64,000 nt of DNA from Burkholderia cepacia (GCF_001718835.1 NZ_CP013444.1:2232001-2296000), one strand, 5' to 3'; counted from the stretch's first letter, positions 26,243 through 36,094 are shown. The notes: a model not told the origin generated them from the sequence alone. Made by a program: numbers and translations.

Positions 26243-27583
26243 TCAAATCGCCACTTCAGGCGGTGCCTGGCGAAACAGCCGCGTAATCCAGCACAGATAC
26301 ACGAGCCCAAGCATGAACCACCCGACGCCGAGTACGAGCGCGGCCTTCTCGAGGCTGACTAGCAGCCAGATATCGGATACCGCGCCGATTGCAGGAAAAA
26401 CGACTCCGCCGAACACGCCGATCCGGCGCTCGCCATGACGGCCCGTGAGGTACAGACGGATCACGCATAGATTGACGGCGGTAAAGGCGAGAAACGCGCC
26501 GAAGTTGATGAACGACGTGGAGGTGGCGACATCCAGCTTCAGCGCGATCAATCCGACACTGCCGGCCAGTGCGATGTTGATCGCGGGCGTCTTAAAGTGC
26601 GGATGAATGAAACCGAAGATACGCTTCGGAAGGATCTCGTCGCGGCCCATCGCATAGAGCAGCCGGCCGACGCTCGCTTGCGCGGAGATGCCAGACGCGA
26701 ACTGGGCGAGGATCAGTCCTGCGAGGAACACAGTGACGAATAGATCGCCACCGATCATCTTCGCCACTTCGAAAGCGGCCGAATCCGTATCCTTGAATTC
26801 GACGCCCGGATGCGCGAGCTGCATCGTATATGCCGCGATCACGAAAATCGCGCCGCCGATCAGCGCAATCAGCAGGATCGCACGCGGCATGTTCTTTTTC
26901 GGATCGATCGTTTCCTCGGTCAGCGTCGAGACGGCGTCAAAACCGAGATACGAATACGCGGCGATCGCGGCGCCTGCCATCGTCGCGCCGAACGGCACGT
27001 GCGGCTTGAAGAACGGCTCCGCCATCGCGATGCCGCCCGGGCCCGCCGCGGCCGACGCATAGTGCCAGCACAGCACGACGAACATCGCGACGATTGCCAG
27101 TTGCACGACCATCAGCACGATATTGAAGCGCGCGGCCAGTTCGATGCCGACGATGTTCAACCCGCTCGTCAGCACTATGAACGCGACGATCCAGATCCAG
27201 GTCGGCACGTGCGAAAATGCCGCGTTCAGGTACGCCGCGCCGATCAGCCAGATCACCATCGGCAGGAAGAAATAGTCGAGCAACGTCGCCCAGCCAATCA
27301 TGAAGCCGAGGTACGGGTTGAACGTCTTGCGCGTGTACGTGTAGGCGGAGCCCGCGGCCGGATAGAGCCGCGCGAGCTTGCCGTAGCTGAGCGCGGTGAA
27401 CGCGATGGCTACCAGCGCGAGCAAATAGGCAAGCGCGGCCGTATCGTCGCTTGCCTTGGCGAGCACGCCGTAAGTACCATAGACGATCAGCGGCGCCATA
27501 TAGGCGAGGCCGAACAACAGCACGGACGGCAGGCCGAGGGTGCGCTTCAGGCGTGCGGGTTCATGGGTTGACGACGCTTGCAT
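26243..27583 (-). CDS. APC-superfamily amino acid/polyamine permease
   Basis: A 446-residue permease with 12 predicted membrane helices. The first helix GLPSVLLFGLAYMAPLIVYG and the segment YSYLGFDAVSTLTEETIDPKKNMPRAI are characteristic of the APC family, closest in feel to the putrescine/aromatic amine importer branch (PuuP-like). It should import an amino acid or amine with protons. It lies 130 bases downstream of the nitrilase-family gene on the same strand, so the two are probably co-transcribed and the permease may bring in the amidase substrate or its precursor. A good AGGAG-type site precedes the ATG. Confidence 0.85.
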   Translation of the reverse strand: MQASSTHEPARLKRTLGLPSVLLFGLAYMAPLIVYGTYGVLAKASDDTAALAYLLALVAIAFTALSYGKLARLYPAAGSAYTYTRKTFNPYLGFMIGWATLLDYFFLPMVIWLIGAAYLNAAFSHVPTWIWIVAFIVLTSGLNIVGIELAARFNIVLMVVQLAIVAMFVVLCWHYASAAAGPGGIAMAEPFFKPHVPFGATMAGAAIAAYSYLGFDAVSTLTEETIDPKKNMPRAILLIALIGGAIFVIAAYTMQLAHPGVEFKDTDSAAFEVAKMIGGDLFVTVFLAGLILAQFASGISAQASVGRLLYAMGRDEILPKRIFGFIHPHFKTPAINIALAGSVGLIALKLDVATSTSFINFGAFLAFTAVNLCVIRLYLTGRHGERRIGVFGGVVFPAIGAVSDIWLLVSLEKAALVLGVGWFMLGLVYLCWITRLFRQAPPEVAI

Positions 27584-27713
27584 GTTTTTTTCTCCTGAGC
27601 CTTGGGGGCGATACGAATTCCTGTGTGCCGTGTGGCCGGCATTTCAATGGAACCAACCAGCATGTGCAGGCCATCGCGCCTTCTCCATGCGTTGGATGGA
27701 CTGCCTATTCGAA

Positions 27714-28559
27714 CTACTCAGCGCGGTGACGGCGCGCGTCGATCGTAAGTACGCGACGCCCGCCAGGCTGTTCGACAGGCGTGAGATCGAGCGCCACGCG
27801 TGCGTCGTGGAGATAGCTGTAATGCTCGCGACTCGCTTCGAGGCGCGTCAGATCAAGGCTCGCCTGCGCGACCGCCTCGTCCTGGCCCAGTTCGATCACC
27901 GTGTCACCAAACGGATCGACGAGCGCGGAAAGGCCGGCGAATGTCAGGTTGCCGTCACCGGAGCCGCAGCGGTTCACCATCGCCGCGAACATTTGATTCT
28001 CCATCGCACGTGCCGCGATCGCCCGGCGATGTACGGGCCCGAACGGATCCATGTTACCGTTGGTGACGATCAGCAGATCGGCGTCGAGCGCACCGACCGC
28101 GCGCGCCGTCTCAGGAAATTCGATGTCGTAGCAGATCAGCAGGCCGACGGTCAGACCGTTCCAGACGCAGGTCGCGAAGCGGTCGCCAGGCGTGAACACA
28201 CCGACATCCGACGCCCACAGATGCGTCTTGCGATAGCGCAGGACGATGTCGCCCTGCTCGTCGACGAGTACGGTCGTGTTGTAGAACCGTCCTGCGTCGC
28301 GCTCCGCGAGGCCAACCGCGACAGCGACACCCTTTCGGCGTGCCGCATCGCGTACCGCCAGCAGCGTGGGACCGTCGAGCGTCTCGGCGACGTCCGAGAT
28401 GTTGTCCCGCGTCGGGAAACCCGACAGCGTCGTTTCGGGGAACACGATCAGTTTCGTGCCGCCAGTCGCGTCGACGCGCTCAATCGTGTCGATCACCTTG
28501 TGCGTGTTGTGCGCGACGTCGCCGTCGACGAGCGTCAGTTGCGCGAGTTCTACCTGCAT
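27714..28559 (-). CDS. nitrilase-superfamily carbon-nitrogen hydrolase
   Basis: A 281-residue amidase of the nitrilase superfamily. The Glu-Lys-Cys triad is visible: Glu in LIVFPETTLSG, Lys in YRKTHLWASD and Cys in GLLICYDIEFPETAR. The last motif resembles the omega-amidase/N-carbamoylputrescine-amidase branches more than true nitrilases. The start at 28559 is preceded by a perfect GGAGG; an in-frame ATG six codons earlier contains that ribosome-binding site and is unlikely to be used. Divergent from a LuxR-type regulator (176 bases apart) and upstream of the APC permease, forming a compact regulator-amidase-permease module for an amide or amine nutrient. Confidence 0.88.
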   Translation of the reverse strand: MQVELAQLTLVDGDVAHNTHKVIDTIERVDATGGTKLIVFPETTLSGFPTRDNISDVAETLDGPTLLAVRDAARRKGVAVAVGLAERDAGRFYNTTVLVDEQGDIVLRYRKTHLWASDVGVFTPGDRFATCVWNGLTVGLLICYDIEFPETARAVGALDADLLIVTNGNMDPFGPVHRRAIAARAMENQMFAAMVNRCGSGDGNLTFAGLSALVDPFGDTVIELGQDEAVAQASLDLTRLEASREHYSYLHDARVALDLTPVEQPGGRRVLTIDARRHRAE

Positions 28560-28735
28560 GAAGCTACCTCCTTCCAATCGCCTTTCATTTTGATGTCATT
28601 TGTGCTACGTGCGACATATAACACTCGACGAGCAAAGCGGTGCATGGCGCGCTGCCTGTCGAAGTGAGGCCGATTATCGGGTTATTATTTTTGACGTGAA
28701 ATTCCCCGCCAGGGTTACCCTCACCGGAGCACACG

Positions 28736-29554
28736 ATGGACTTCGAATGGCGAGATCTCGCTTTTCATCGGGAGATTGGCTCGGCCATCGACGCCCTCGA
28801 TGGCCCGCATTTCTGGGCGCGCCTCACGCGCGTGCTCGAACAGCACGTCGCTTTCGACAACTGGGTTGCGCTACGCTTCGCGCGCGACGACGCCCCACTC
28901 ATGCTCGCCGAACAGGCGATGCCCGACGGTAAGATCGACTTCATGTTCCAGGACTACCTGGCCGCGCTCTATCAGTTCGATCCGTTCTATCTCGCCGCAT
29001 TCGAAACACAGGCGTCTGGTTTCTATACACTTGCCGACGTCGCACCGGATAACTTCCGGATGACCGAGTACTACCAGCGGTACTTCCAGAAGAACATCGT
29101 CGGCGACGAAGTGCATTTCAACGTCGTGATCGATTGCGACCACACGCTGGGCTTCTCGCTCGGCAAGACAAGCAAGTACGACGAGCGCGAAATGGCATTG
29201 CTCACGCTGTATACACCCTGGGTGTTATCGCTGATGCAGCAGCGCCTGCACTTCGAGACGTTCGTCGCGAAGGAAGCGCCACGCGCCGCGGCAAACGAAG
29301 CGCCCGATCCGCACACGCGCTTCGGCATGCTGACCGGAAAGAACGGGCGCGGAGCATTGACGACGCGTGAAATCGAAGTGGCGATGCTGTCGCTGAGTGG
29401 CTTCTCCACGCGGGCGGTCGGGGAGAAGCTATCGATCTCGTTCGAGACCGTACGCGCGCACAAGAAGCATATCTATGCAAAGCTCGGTGTCGGGTCGCAG
29501 TCCGAACTCTTTGCGTTGTTCTACGATCCGGCGAGAGCAGGCAAATCTGCGTGA
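28736..29554 (+). CDS. LuxR-family transcriptional regulator
   Basis: A 272-residue regulator with a C-terminal LuxR-type helix-turn-helix: LTTREIEVAMLSLSGFSTRAVGEKL, SFETVRAHKKHIYAKLGV. The N-terminal ~200 residues form a sensor-like domain, but the conserved acyl-homoserine-lactone pocket pattern of quorum-sensing LuxR proteins is not evident, so it probably senses another ligand. It is divergent from the nitrilase-family gene, which makes that amidase-permease pair its likely target. GGAG lies a few bases before the ATG. Confidence 0.87.
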   Translation: MDFEWRDLAFHREIGSAIDALDGPHFWARLTRVLEQHVAFDNWVALRFARDDAPLMLAEQAMPDGKIDFMFQDYLAALYQFDPFYLAAFETQASGFYTLADVAPDNFRMTEYYQRYFQKNIVGDEVHFNVVIDCDHTLGFSLGKTSKYDEREMALLTLYTPWVLSLMQQRLHFETFVAKEAPRAAANEAPDPHTRFGMLTGKNGRGALTTREIEVAMLSLSGFSTRAVGEKLSISFETVRAHKKHIYAKLGVGSQSELFALFYDPARAGKSA

Positions 29555-29559
29555 TGTGA

Positions 29560-30150
29560 GTTGGGGCGTCGCTGCTCGGACACCCGCAAGCGCCCCCCGT
29601 CGTACTTTGATCGTTACCGCAGAACGACAAGTATCCAGGAAGTGCCGGTTGAAGCCACTTGATGTACGCGTTCTCCCTACGGCTGGCACGGTCGAATGAA
29701 CGATAGCAAGACACCTTCTTCGTAGGCCCATGTACCTAGCACGTTACCTGCAAACGCCGGACTGTTGTCCATCATGATCGACATGCGTAAGCCTCGCATT
29801 TGCTTCAGTCGTCAAAGCGCTTACTTTACTATCAAGCCTGGCAAAGAGGCGTCAATCTCAATGGCTAGATGCTCGCACGTGTAATCGTCGACAACGTTCC
29901 ATAGGCCATCCCGTCGGGGAAGAAGCCCATCGACCAACTCAGGTAAGTGTTCATTGGAAGCGACGTTCGACGGCCACAACACCGGTGTCGCCGCTTGCGC
30001 ACGCTCAATCCCGCCTTGTTGTACAGCCGCCAGACGCGCCTGTCCGGCCAGCCAGGCTCTTTCCATTACAACGGCACATGAAGCCATAGCGGCGCTTGTA
30101 TGCAGCGATGACCACCATCCGCTTAGTCAGTACTTCATCACCGACTCGGG
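29560..30150 (-). pseudogene. degenerate IS3-family transposase (OrfB) remnant
   Basis: Translating the minus strand in changing frames gives successive pieces of an IS3-family integrase-type transposase: KRMVVIAAYKRRYGF, then WPDRRVWRLYNKAGLSVRKR, NVVDDYTCEHLAIEIDASL (catalytic Asp region), MMDNSPAFAGNVLGTWAYEE (second catalytic Asp) and finally ENAYIKWLQ / FNRHFLDTC (the catalytic Glu region). At least three frameshifts separate them, so it is inactive. It differs in sequence from the complete element at 62.6 kb. Terminal repeats were not identified. It separates the LuxR-nitrilase module from the ABC importer and marks an old insertion point. Confidence 0.75.
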
Positions 30151-30658
30151 TGTAATTCGTAGTGAAACAGCAAACGCGAGATTTCTACCTGCCCGAAGAC
30201 CTAGATGAAATCCATGGCGCTTTCGGTCGTCCGTGTCCCGGCCGCTTCGTTCCTGGCCTGAGGTCTTGCCACTACGGAGAGATCATTCGGATACGGTTGC
30301 TTCATTGCTTGATGTTCCGAATTCGCAAAGAACGATGCGCACTAAGTCCGTTCTTTTCATGGCAGTGCCATGCCGCCAACGCACACTGGTGCTCGTCATC
30401 GCAATGGCAAGCTTCATTTGAGTCGTATCAGCGCGCCAACAGCGATACGTTGTCGGCGACAACAAGGGGATCATCATGACACCGTCGCTCGGTGGCGTTG
30501 TGGAAGCACACCGTATCAAAATGCAGCCAAGTCGCCTTTGGTTTGGGAGTCGCGCACTGTTTCTGACGAACGTCAACCCGAGCGTCGCATGCACGAAACT
30601 TGAACGCCCCACGGAGCATGCGCAGCCACATCCGACCCGCTCAGCCGGAGGCCACACC
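30151..30658. other. gap upstream of ABC importer, no gene seen
   Basis: About 500 bases between the transposase remnant and the binding-protein gene. Base composition is lower in GC than the following operon, and no frame resembles a known protein. It should contain the promoter of the ABC operon; the leftmost part may still be insertion-element debris. Confidence 0.4.
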
Positions 30659-31696
30659 GTGACGGTTCCACTACCACCCTTGCTTCGCGCAATGATCAAA
30701 CCGCTGGTGCGGCTCGCCTGCGCCGCGCTCCTCGTAGGTGCCTCAACCGCGCGCGGGGAAGAAATGGCGGTCTGCTACAACTGCCCGCCCGAATGGGCCG
30801 ACTGGGCCGCGCAGATCGCGGCGATCAAGCAGAAGACCGGCATCCGCGTGCCGTTCGACAACAAGAACTCGGGCCAGTCGATCGCGCAGCTGATCGCCGA
30901 GCAGAAGAGCCCGGTCGCCGACGTCGTCTACCTCGGCGTGTCGTCGGCGTTCCAGGCGAAGGACAAGGGCGTGATCGCGCCGTACAAGCCCGCGCACTGG
31001 AACGACATTCCCGCGAACCTGAAGGACCCGCAAGGCTACTGGTTCGCGATCCACTCGGGCACGCTCGGCTTCTTCGTGAACAAGGACGCGCTCGACGGCA
31101 AGCCGGTGCCGCGCTCGTGGGCCGACCTGCTGAAGCCGGAATACAAGGGCATGGTCGGCTATCTCGACCCGTCGAGCGCGTTCGTCGGCTATGCGGGCGC
31201 GGTGGCCGTGAACCAGGCGCTCGGCGGCAGCCTCGACAACTTCAAGCCGGCGCTCGACTGGTTCAGGAAGCTGAAGGCGAACGCGCCGATCGTACCGAAG
31301 CAGACCGCGTACGCGCGCGTGCTGTCGGGCGAGATCCCGATCCTGCTCGACTACGACTTCGATGCGTATCGCGCGAAGTACAAGGACAGCGCGAACGTCG
31401 AGTTCGTGATTCCGAAGGAAGGCACGATTGCGGTGCCGTACGTGATGAGTCTCGTGAAGGGCGCACCGCACGACGCGAACGGCAGGAAGGTGCTCGATTT
31501 CGTGCTGTCCGACGAAGGCCAGAAGCTGTGGGCCAACGCGTACCTGCGTCCGGTGCGCGCACAGGCGCTCGGCGCCGACATCGCGTCGAAGTTCCTGCCG
31601 GCGAGCGAATACGCCCGCGCGAAACCGGTCGACTTCGGCAAGATGGCGGCCGGCCAGCAGGCATTCGGCCAGCAGTACCTGCAGGTGATGCAGTAA
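30659..31696 (+). CDS. ABC importer periplasmic binding protein (family 1, iron/AEP/polyamine type)
   Basis: A 345-residue extracellular solute-binding protein. The signal peptide runs to about STARGEE; the mature protein opens AVCYNCPPEWADWAAQIAAIKQKTG and has the family segments VADVVYLGVSSAFQAKDKG, GTLGFFVNKDAL, and PKEGTIAVPYVMSLVKGAPH. This layout is shared by binding proteins for Fe3+, 2-aminoethylphosphonate, thiamine and polyamines; the ligand is not determined. I chose GTG 30659 because a perfect GGAGG lies seven bases upstream; ATG 30692 has no such site. First gene of a four-gene importer operon with gaps of 18, 10 and 13 bases. Confidence 0.87.
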   Translation: MTVPLPPLLRAMIKPLVRLACAALLVGASTARGEEMAVCYNCPPEWADWAAQIAAIKQKTGIRVPFDNKNSGQSIAQLIAEQKSPVADVVYLGVSSAFQAKDKGVIAPYKPAHWNDIPANLKDPQGYWFAIHSGTLGFFVNKDALDGKPVPRSWADLLKPEYKGMVGYLDPSSAFVGYAGAVAVNQALGGSLDNFKPALDWFRKLKANAPIVPKQTAYARVLSGEIPILLDYDFDAYRAKYKDSANVEFVIPKEGTIAVPYVMSLVKGAPHDANGRKVLDFVLSDEGQKLWANAYLRPVRAQALGADIASKFLPASEYARAKPVDFGKMAAGQQAFGQQYLQVMQ

Positions 31697-31714
31697 AGCG
31701 GCAGGACGCAACCG

Positions 31715-32539
31715 ATGCTCGACCTGACTTTCCCGCTGCGCTGGCGCGTCGCGCTCGTCGCGCCGGCGCTGGCGGTGTTCGCCGCGTTCTGGCTGCTGCC
31801 GATGGCGGCGCTCGTCCAGGTGTCCGCCGACGGCGCGTTCCTGTCGCACTACGCGGCGCTGCTCGGCAATGCGCGTTACATGAAGAGCCTCGGCGAGACG
31901 GTCGCGCTGTCCGCGGGCGTCACGCTCGCGACGCTCGCGCTGTCGACGATCTCGGGCCTCCTGCTCGCGCGCCGCGAATTCGCCGGCAAGCGCGTGCTGC
32001 TCGCGCTGCTCACGTTTCCGCTCGCGTTTCCGGGCGTCGTGGTCGGCTTCATGGTGATCATGCTCGCCGGCCGGCAGGGGCTGATCGGCATGCTGTCCGC
32101 GAAGCTCACCGGCGACAAGTGGGTGTTCGCGTACTCGGTCGCCGGCCTGTTCGTCGGCTACCTGTACTTCTCGATTCCGCGCGTGATCGTCACCGTGATC
32201 GCGGCCGCGTCCAAGCTCGACGCGTCGCTCGAGGAAGCCGCGCGCTCGCTCGGCGCGTCGCCGTGGCGCATCTTCGCCGACATCGTGCTGCCCGCGCTCG
32301 CGCCCGGGCTGATCGCGGCCGGCGCGATCTGCTTCGCGACCGCGATGGGCGCGTTCGGCACGGCGTTCACGCTCGCCACCGACCTGAACGTGCTGCCGAT
32401 GACGATCTATACCGAGTTCACGCTGAACGCGAACATCGCGACGGCGGCCGGCCTGTCGATCGTGCTCGGTATCGTCACCTGGGCCGTGCTCGCGCTTGCG
32501 CGCCGCTTCACCGGCCACACCGCCGCCGCCGCGGCCTGA
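31715..32539 (+). CDS. ABC importer permease (first)
   Basis: A 274-residue inner-membrane permease with about six helices. The cytoplasmic coupling loop that contacts the ATPase is the EAA motif EEAARSLGASPWRIFADIVLP. The N-terminal helix begins VALVAPALAVFAAFWLLPM. Partner of the binding protein before it and the second permease after it; in this transporter class the two permeases form a heterodimer. Confidence 0.88.
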   Translation: MLDLTFPLRWRVALVAPALAVFAAFWLLPMAALVQVSADGAFLSHYAALLGNARYMKSLGETVALSAGVTLATLALSTISGLLLARREFAGKRVLLALLTFPLAFPGVVVGFMVIMLAGRQGLIGMLSAKLTGDKWVFAYSVAGLFVGYLYFSIPRVIVTVIAAASKLDASLEEAARSLGASPWRIFADIVLPALAPGLIAAGAICFATAMGAFGTAFTLATDLNVLPMTIYTEFTLNANIATAAGLSIVLGIVTWAVLALARRFTGHTAAAAA

Positions 32540-32549
32540 GGATTCCCGC

Positions 32550-33440
32550 ATGCCATCGCTTTCCCGCTCTTCCGCGCCGTCGCCGGCGCCCGCGCAGGCG
32601 CACGGCGTCGCCCGGCGCGCGCCGCGCGTCACCGGCGCGCGCGCGATCGCCGCGCTGCAATGGGGCGTCACGCTGCTGCTGTGCGCGTTCCTGATCGTGC
32701 CTGTCGTGATGTCCGTGCTCGCGGGCCTGACCGTCAACTATTTCCGCGGCCTGTCGAGCGGCCTCACGCTGCGCTGGCTCGAACAGGTGTGGCAGCAGTA
32801 TCACGGCTCGGTCGCGCTGTCGCTCGAAGTCGCGTTCGCGACGCTCGCGATCGTGCTCGTCGCCGGCGTGCCGGCCGGCTACGCGCTCGCGCGCAGCAAG
32901 AGCCGCATCGCACGCGCGATCGAGGAAGCGCTCGTGCTGCCGGTCGCGCTGCCCGGCCTTGCGTCGGCACTCGCGCTGCTGGTCGTGTACGGCGGCTTCA
33001 CCGCGTTCCGGATGAGCCTGTGGTTCATCGTCGCCGGCCATGTCGTGTTCACGCTGCCGTTCATGGTGCGCGCGGTGGCCGCCGTCGCGGCCGGCGCCGA
33101 CCTGCGCACGCTCGAGGAAGGCGCGGCCAGCCTCGGCGCATCGTTCGTCACGCGCTTCGTCACGATCGTGCTGCCGAACCTGCGCCCCGGCATCGTCGCG
33201 GGCGCGCTCGCGGTGCTCACGCTGTCGATCGGCGAATTCAACCTCACGTGGATGCTGCATACGCCCGACACCAAGACGCTGCCCGTCGGCCTCGCCGATA
33301 CCTATGCGTCGCTGCGCCTCGAAGTCGGCAGCGCGTACACGATCCTGTTCCTGCTGATGACGCTGCCGCTGCTCGTCGCGATGCAGTGGCTCGGCGTCGA
33401 TCCATCCGGCACGCGCGCGCTCAAGAAGCGCCCGCGCTGA
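32550..33440 (+). CDS. ABC importer permease (second)
   Basis: A 296-residue permease of the same family. The EAA loop is LEEGAASLGASFVTRFVTIVLPNLRPG. Several hydrophobic helices are visible (for example GVTLLLCAFLIVPVVMSVLAG and LALLVVYGGFTAF). An Ala/Arg-rich 35-residue N-terminal extension precedes the first helix. The ATG at 32550 lies 10 bases past the previous stop with AGGA just upstream. Forms the heterodimeric channel with the first permease. Confidence 0.88.
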   Translation: MPSLSRSSAPSPAPAQAHGVARRAPRVTGARAIAALQWGVTLLLCAFLIVPVVMSVLAGLTVNYFRGLSSGLTLRWLEQVWQQYHGSVALSLEVAFATLAIVLVAGVPAGYALARSKSRIARAIEEALVLPVALPGLASALALLVVYGGFTAFRMSLWFIVAGHVVFTLPFMVRAVAAVAAGADLRTLEEGAASLGASFVTRFVTIVLPNLRPGIVAGALAVLTLSIGEFNLTWMLHTPDTKTLPVGLADTYASLRLEVGSAYTILFLLMTLPLLVAMQWLGVDPSGTRALKKRPR

Positions 33441-33453
33441 TTTTCCCGCAGAC

Positions 33454-34485
33454 ATGAAACTCGATTCCACTCCCATCACCCTGACCCGCTGCGCGAAGAC
33501 GTTCCGCGGCACGCGCGTGCTCGAACCGCTCGACCTGTCGATCGGCGCGGGCGAAACGCTCGTGCTGCTCGGGCCGTCGGGATGCGGCAAGACGACGACG
33601 CTGCGCCTGATCGCGGGCCTCGACACACCGGACGCCGGCGGCACGATCGCCTTCGGCCATGACGACGTCACCGCGCTGCCGATCGAGCGCCGGCAGGTCG
33701 GCATGGTGTTCCAGAACTACGCGCTGTTTCCGAACCTGACGGTGCGCGGCAACGTCGGCTACGGGCTGAAGATCCGCAAGACCGGGCCGCGCGCGCTGCG
33801 CGAACGCGTCGACGAGCTGCTCGCGATGATGCGGCTCGACGCGCATGCGGACAAGCCGGTCGACCAGCTGTCGGGCGGCCAGCGCCAGCGCGTCGCGCTG
33901 GCCCGCGCGCTGGCAGTGCGGCCGCGCGTGCTGCTGCTCGACGAGCCGCTGACCGCGCTCGACGCGAAGCTGCGCGACGTGCTGCGTCGCGAGATGAATG
34001 CGCTGCTGCGCGAGCTCGGCGTGACGACGGTCTACGTGACGCACGACCAGGCCGAAGCGATGGAGCTCGGCGACCGGATCGTCGTGATGGGCGCGGGCCG
34101 CATCGAGCAGATCGGCACGCCGCGCGACGTCTACTACCACCCGGCGAACCGCACGGTCGCGCAGTTCATCGGCACGCTGAACCGGCTCGCCGGGCAGTGG
34201 CGCGACGGCACGCTGGTGACCACGGGCGGCGCGATCGCCACGCCGCACGCGGCCGACGAATGGTTCTTCCGCCCCGAGGATGCGCAACTCGCCGATCCCG
34301 CGCATGCGCCGCTGCGCGGCGCGGTCGGCGCATGCGCGTTCCTCGGCGAGCGCACGCGGCTCACGATCGAGCACGCGGCCCCCGATGCCCTCGTGATCGA
34401 CGTGCCGGGCCGCATCGCGCTCGCACGCGGTACGGCGGTCGGCCTCGCGATCGCACCGGAAGGCCTGATCGCGCTCGGCGCGTGA
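33454..34485 (+). CDS. ABC importer ATPase
   Basis: A 343-residue ATPase. Walker A is GPSGCGKTT, the Q-loop region is VFQNYALFPNLTV, the signature is LSGGQRQRVALARAL, and Walker B is VLLLDEPLTALD with the switch His in VYVTHDQAEAMELGD. The C-terminal ~100 residues form a TOBE-type regulatory domain (PEDAQLADPAHAPLRGAVGACAFLGERTRL), as in spermidine/iron/AEP importers. Ends the importer operon; converges on the MmgE/PrpD gene. Confidence 0.9.
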   Translation: MKLDSTPITLTRCAKTFRGTRVLEPLDLSIGAGETLVLLGPSGCGKTTTLRLIAGLDTPDAGGTIAFGHDDVTALPIERRQVGMVFQNYALFPNLTVRGNVGYGLKIRKTGPRALRERVDELLAMMRLDAHADKPVDQLSGGQRQRVALARALAVRPRVLLLDEPLTALDAKLRDVLRREMNALLRELGVTTVYVTHDQAEAMELGDRIVVMGAGRIEQIGTPRDVYYHPANRTVAQFIGTLNRLAGQWRDGTLVTTGGAIATPHAADEWFFRPEDAQLADPAHAPLRGAVGACAFLGERTRLTIEHAAPDALVIDVPGRIALARGTAVGLAIAPEGLIALGA

Positions 34486-34708
34486 CGCCATGTCAATGCT
34501 AGGCGTATGGCCCGTACGATCATGCGCACGCGTCTCTCGGTGTCGATAAGGTGATTCAAGAGCAGGAGCGCAACTGACGCGCGCGCGGCCGCCATCAGCG
34601 GCTGGTTCGTGCCGGTGGCCCCATGGGCAGCGCCCCGGCACCGCAGCGCGGGCAGTGGCCGTCATATCCAATTTCCGGGCGACGGCAACGCATGCCGCAC
34701 CGGGACAT

Positions 34709-36094
34709 TCATCTGCGAGTTTCGGCATCGCCGGCGAGCTGTTGGTTCAGCACGCGTGCGTCCGCCTTTCGCTCAAGCGACAGGCATGTATCGCTCAACG
34801 CATCGACCTGCGCAGGGACGAGCACGATGCCCGCCAGCGCACGATATTTCGCCAGCAGCGCCGCATCCGGCAGCGGATTGCGCGGATCGCCGAGGGCGAT
34901 CGGAACGTGCCGCGATTCCCGCGTCCCGTCCGCGCGTTGCAGGATCACCGTCGGCTCGTCGAGATCGCCGAGCGCCGGATCGACATCGACCGTGATGCGC
35001 GCGAGCAGCGCAGTCACGGTTGGGTCGGTGCGCCGGTCCGCGCGATAAGCGTCGATCCCAGTGTCGCCGAACACGAGCGCCGCCGCAACCGCGTACGGCA
35101 GGCTCATCTGCGCGGACGACAACGTCGACAAGTCGCGGCCGCCGCACATCCGCGCAACGAACGCGCTTGCACGCACCGTCACCCGTTCGATCTCGCCCGC
35201 CGCGAACGTGCGGCCGTCGGCGAGCAGCAGCGCCGCGTCGACCGCCGCATGCGCGCTGCGGCACGACGCGTGCGGCTTGATCGAGCAGCGCATCAGCTTC
35301 CACTGCGTGCCAAGACCGTCGGTCAACGCGTCCGGCTCGTGCGATCGCGCGGCGAACGTGTTGAAGAAGCCGCCCCACACGTCGTCGAACACGCGGGCGG
35401 GGCCGCTCACGCCTTCCCGGGCGAGCAACGCCGCCAGCACGCCGCCTTCGGCCGCACGCCCGGCGTGCAGCCGCTTGGTCTGCGATCCGTCGTGGATGAA
35501 GCTCCACAGGCCGCCGGCGAAGCTCGCCGCGTGGCCCAACGCGTCGCGCGTACGCGCGGCGTCGAGTCCGAGCACGCGCGCGCTCGCGGCGGCCGCGCCG
35601 AACACGCCGCAACTGAGCGTCGAATGCCAGCCCGCGCCGTTATGGGCCGAGTACCCGCCCGCCGCCTCGAGCACGCGCCGACCGACGTCGTATCCGAGCG
35701 CGATCGCCATCACGCATTCTCGGCCCGCGATGGGTTCACCGGCGCACGACAGCGCGGCCAGCACGGCGGGCAGCACGACCGCGCCCGAATGATCGCAGCC
35801 GCCGGAATCGTCGAGCTCGAGTGCGTGCGCGGCGATGCCGTTGACGAACGCCGCGTCGCGCGCACTCGCACGCCGTCGCGTGCCCCATAGCGATGCACCG
35901 CCTCGTCCAACGACGCCGGTGAGCGCACGGGCACTGCGCGTCTCGGCGGCCGACGTGCCGGCCAGCGCGGCGCCGAACGTGTCGAGGACATGACGCTTGG
36001 CTTTCGCGACGACGTCGTCCGGCAATGCAGCGGCGGAGGTCCGTGCGACGAATGCCGCGAGCCGTGTCGCGCGCGCTTGCGTGTCCGTCGTCAC
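34709..36094 (-). CDS. MmgE/PrpD-family protein
   Basis: A 461-residue member of the MmgE/PrpD superfamily, which includes 2-methylcitrate dehydratase, cis-aconitate decarboxylase and iminodisuccinate epimerase. Conserved segments: AKRHVLDTFGAALAGTS, FVNGIAAHALELDDSG, LGYDVGRRVLEAAG, GWHSTLSCGVFGAAAASARVLGL, QTKRLHAGRAAEGGVLAALLA and KLMRCSIKPHASCRSAHAAVDA. The start is a GTG at 36094 whose bases overlap the stop of the upstream deacetylase (GTGA), so it is coupled. Last gene of the seven-gene ArgH-like operon. Given an ArgH-type lyase in the same operon, an isomerase or epimerase acting on an N-substituted amino acid is an attractive but unproven role. Confidence 0.85.
   Translation of the reverse strand: MTTDTQARATRLAAFVARTSAAALPDDVVAKAKRHVLDTFGAALAGTSAAETRSARALTGVVGRGGASLWGTRRRASARDAAFVNGIAAHALELDDSGGCDHSGAVVLPAVLAALSCAGEPIAGRECVMAIALGYDVGRRVLEAAGGYSAHNGAGWHSTLSCGVFGAAAASARVLGLDAARTRDALGHAASFAGGLWSFIHDGSQTKRLHAGRAAEGGVLAALLAREGVSGPARVFDDVWGGFFNTFAARSHEPDALTDGLGTQWKLMRCSIKPHASCRSAHAAVDAALLLADGRTFAAGEIERVTVRASAFVARMCGGRDLSTLSSAQMSLPYAVAAALVFGDTGIDAYRADRRTDPTVTALLARITVDVDPALGDLDEPTVILQRADGTRESRHVPIALGDPRNPLPDAALLAKYRALAGIVLVPAQVDALSDTCLSLERKADARVLNQQLAGDAETRR

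Noticed and set aside
28736..29554. LuxR-type protein as a quorum-sensing receptor
   Set aside because: The N-terminal domain lacks the recognisable acyl-homoserine-lactone pocket pattern, and no luxI-type synthase is in the window.
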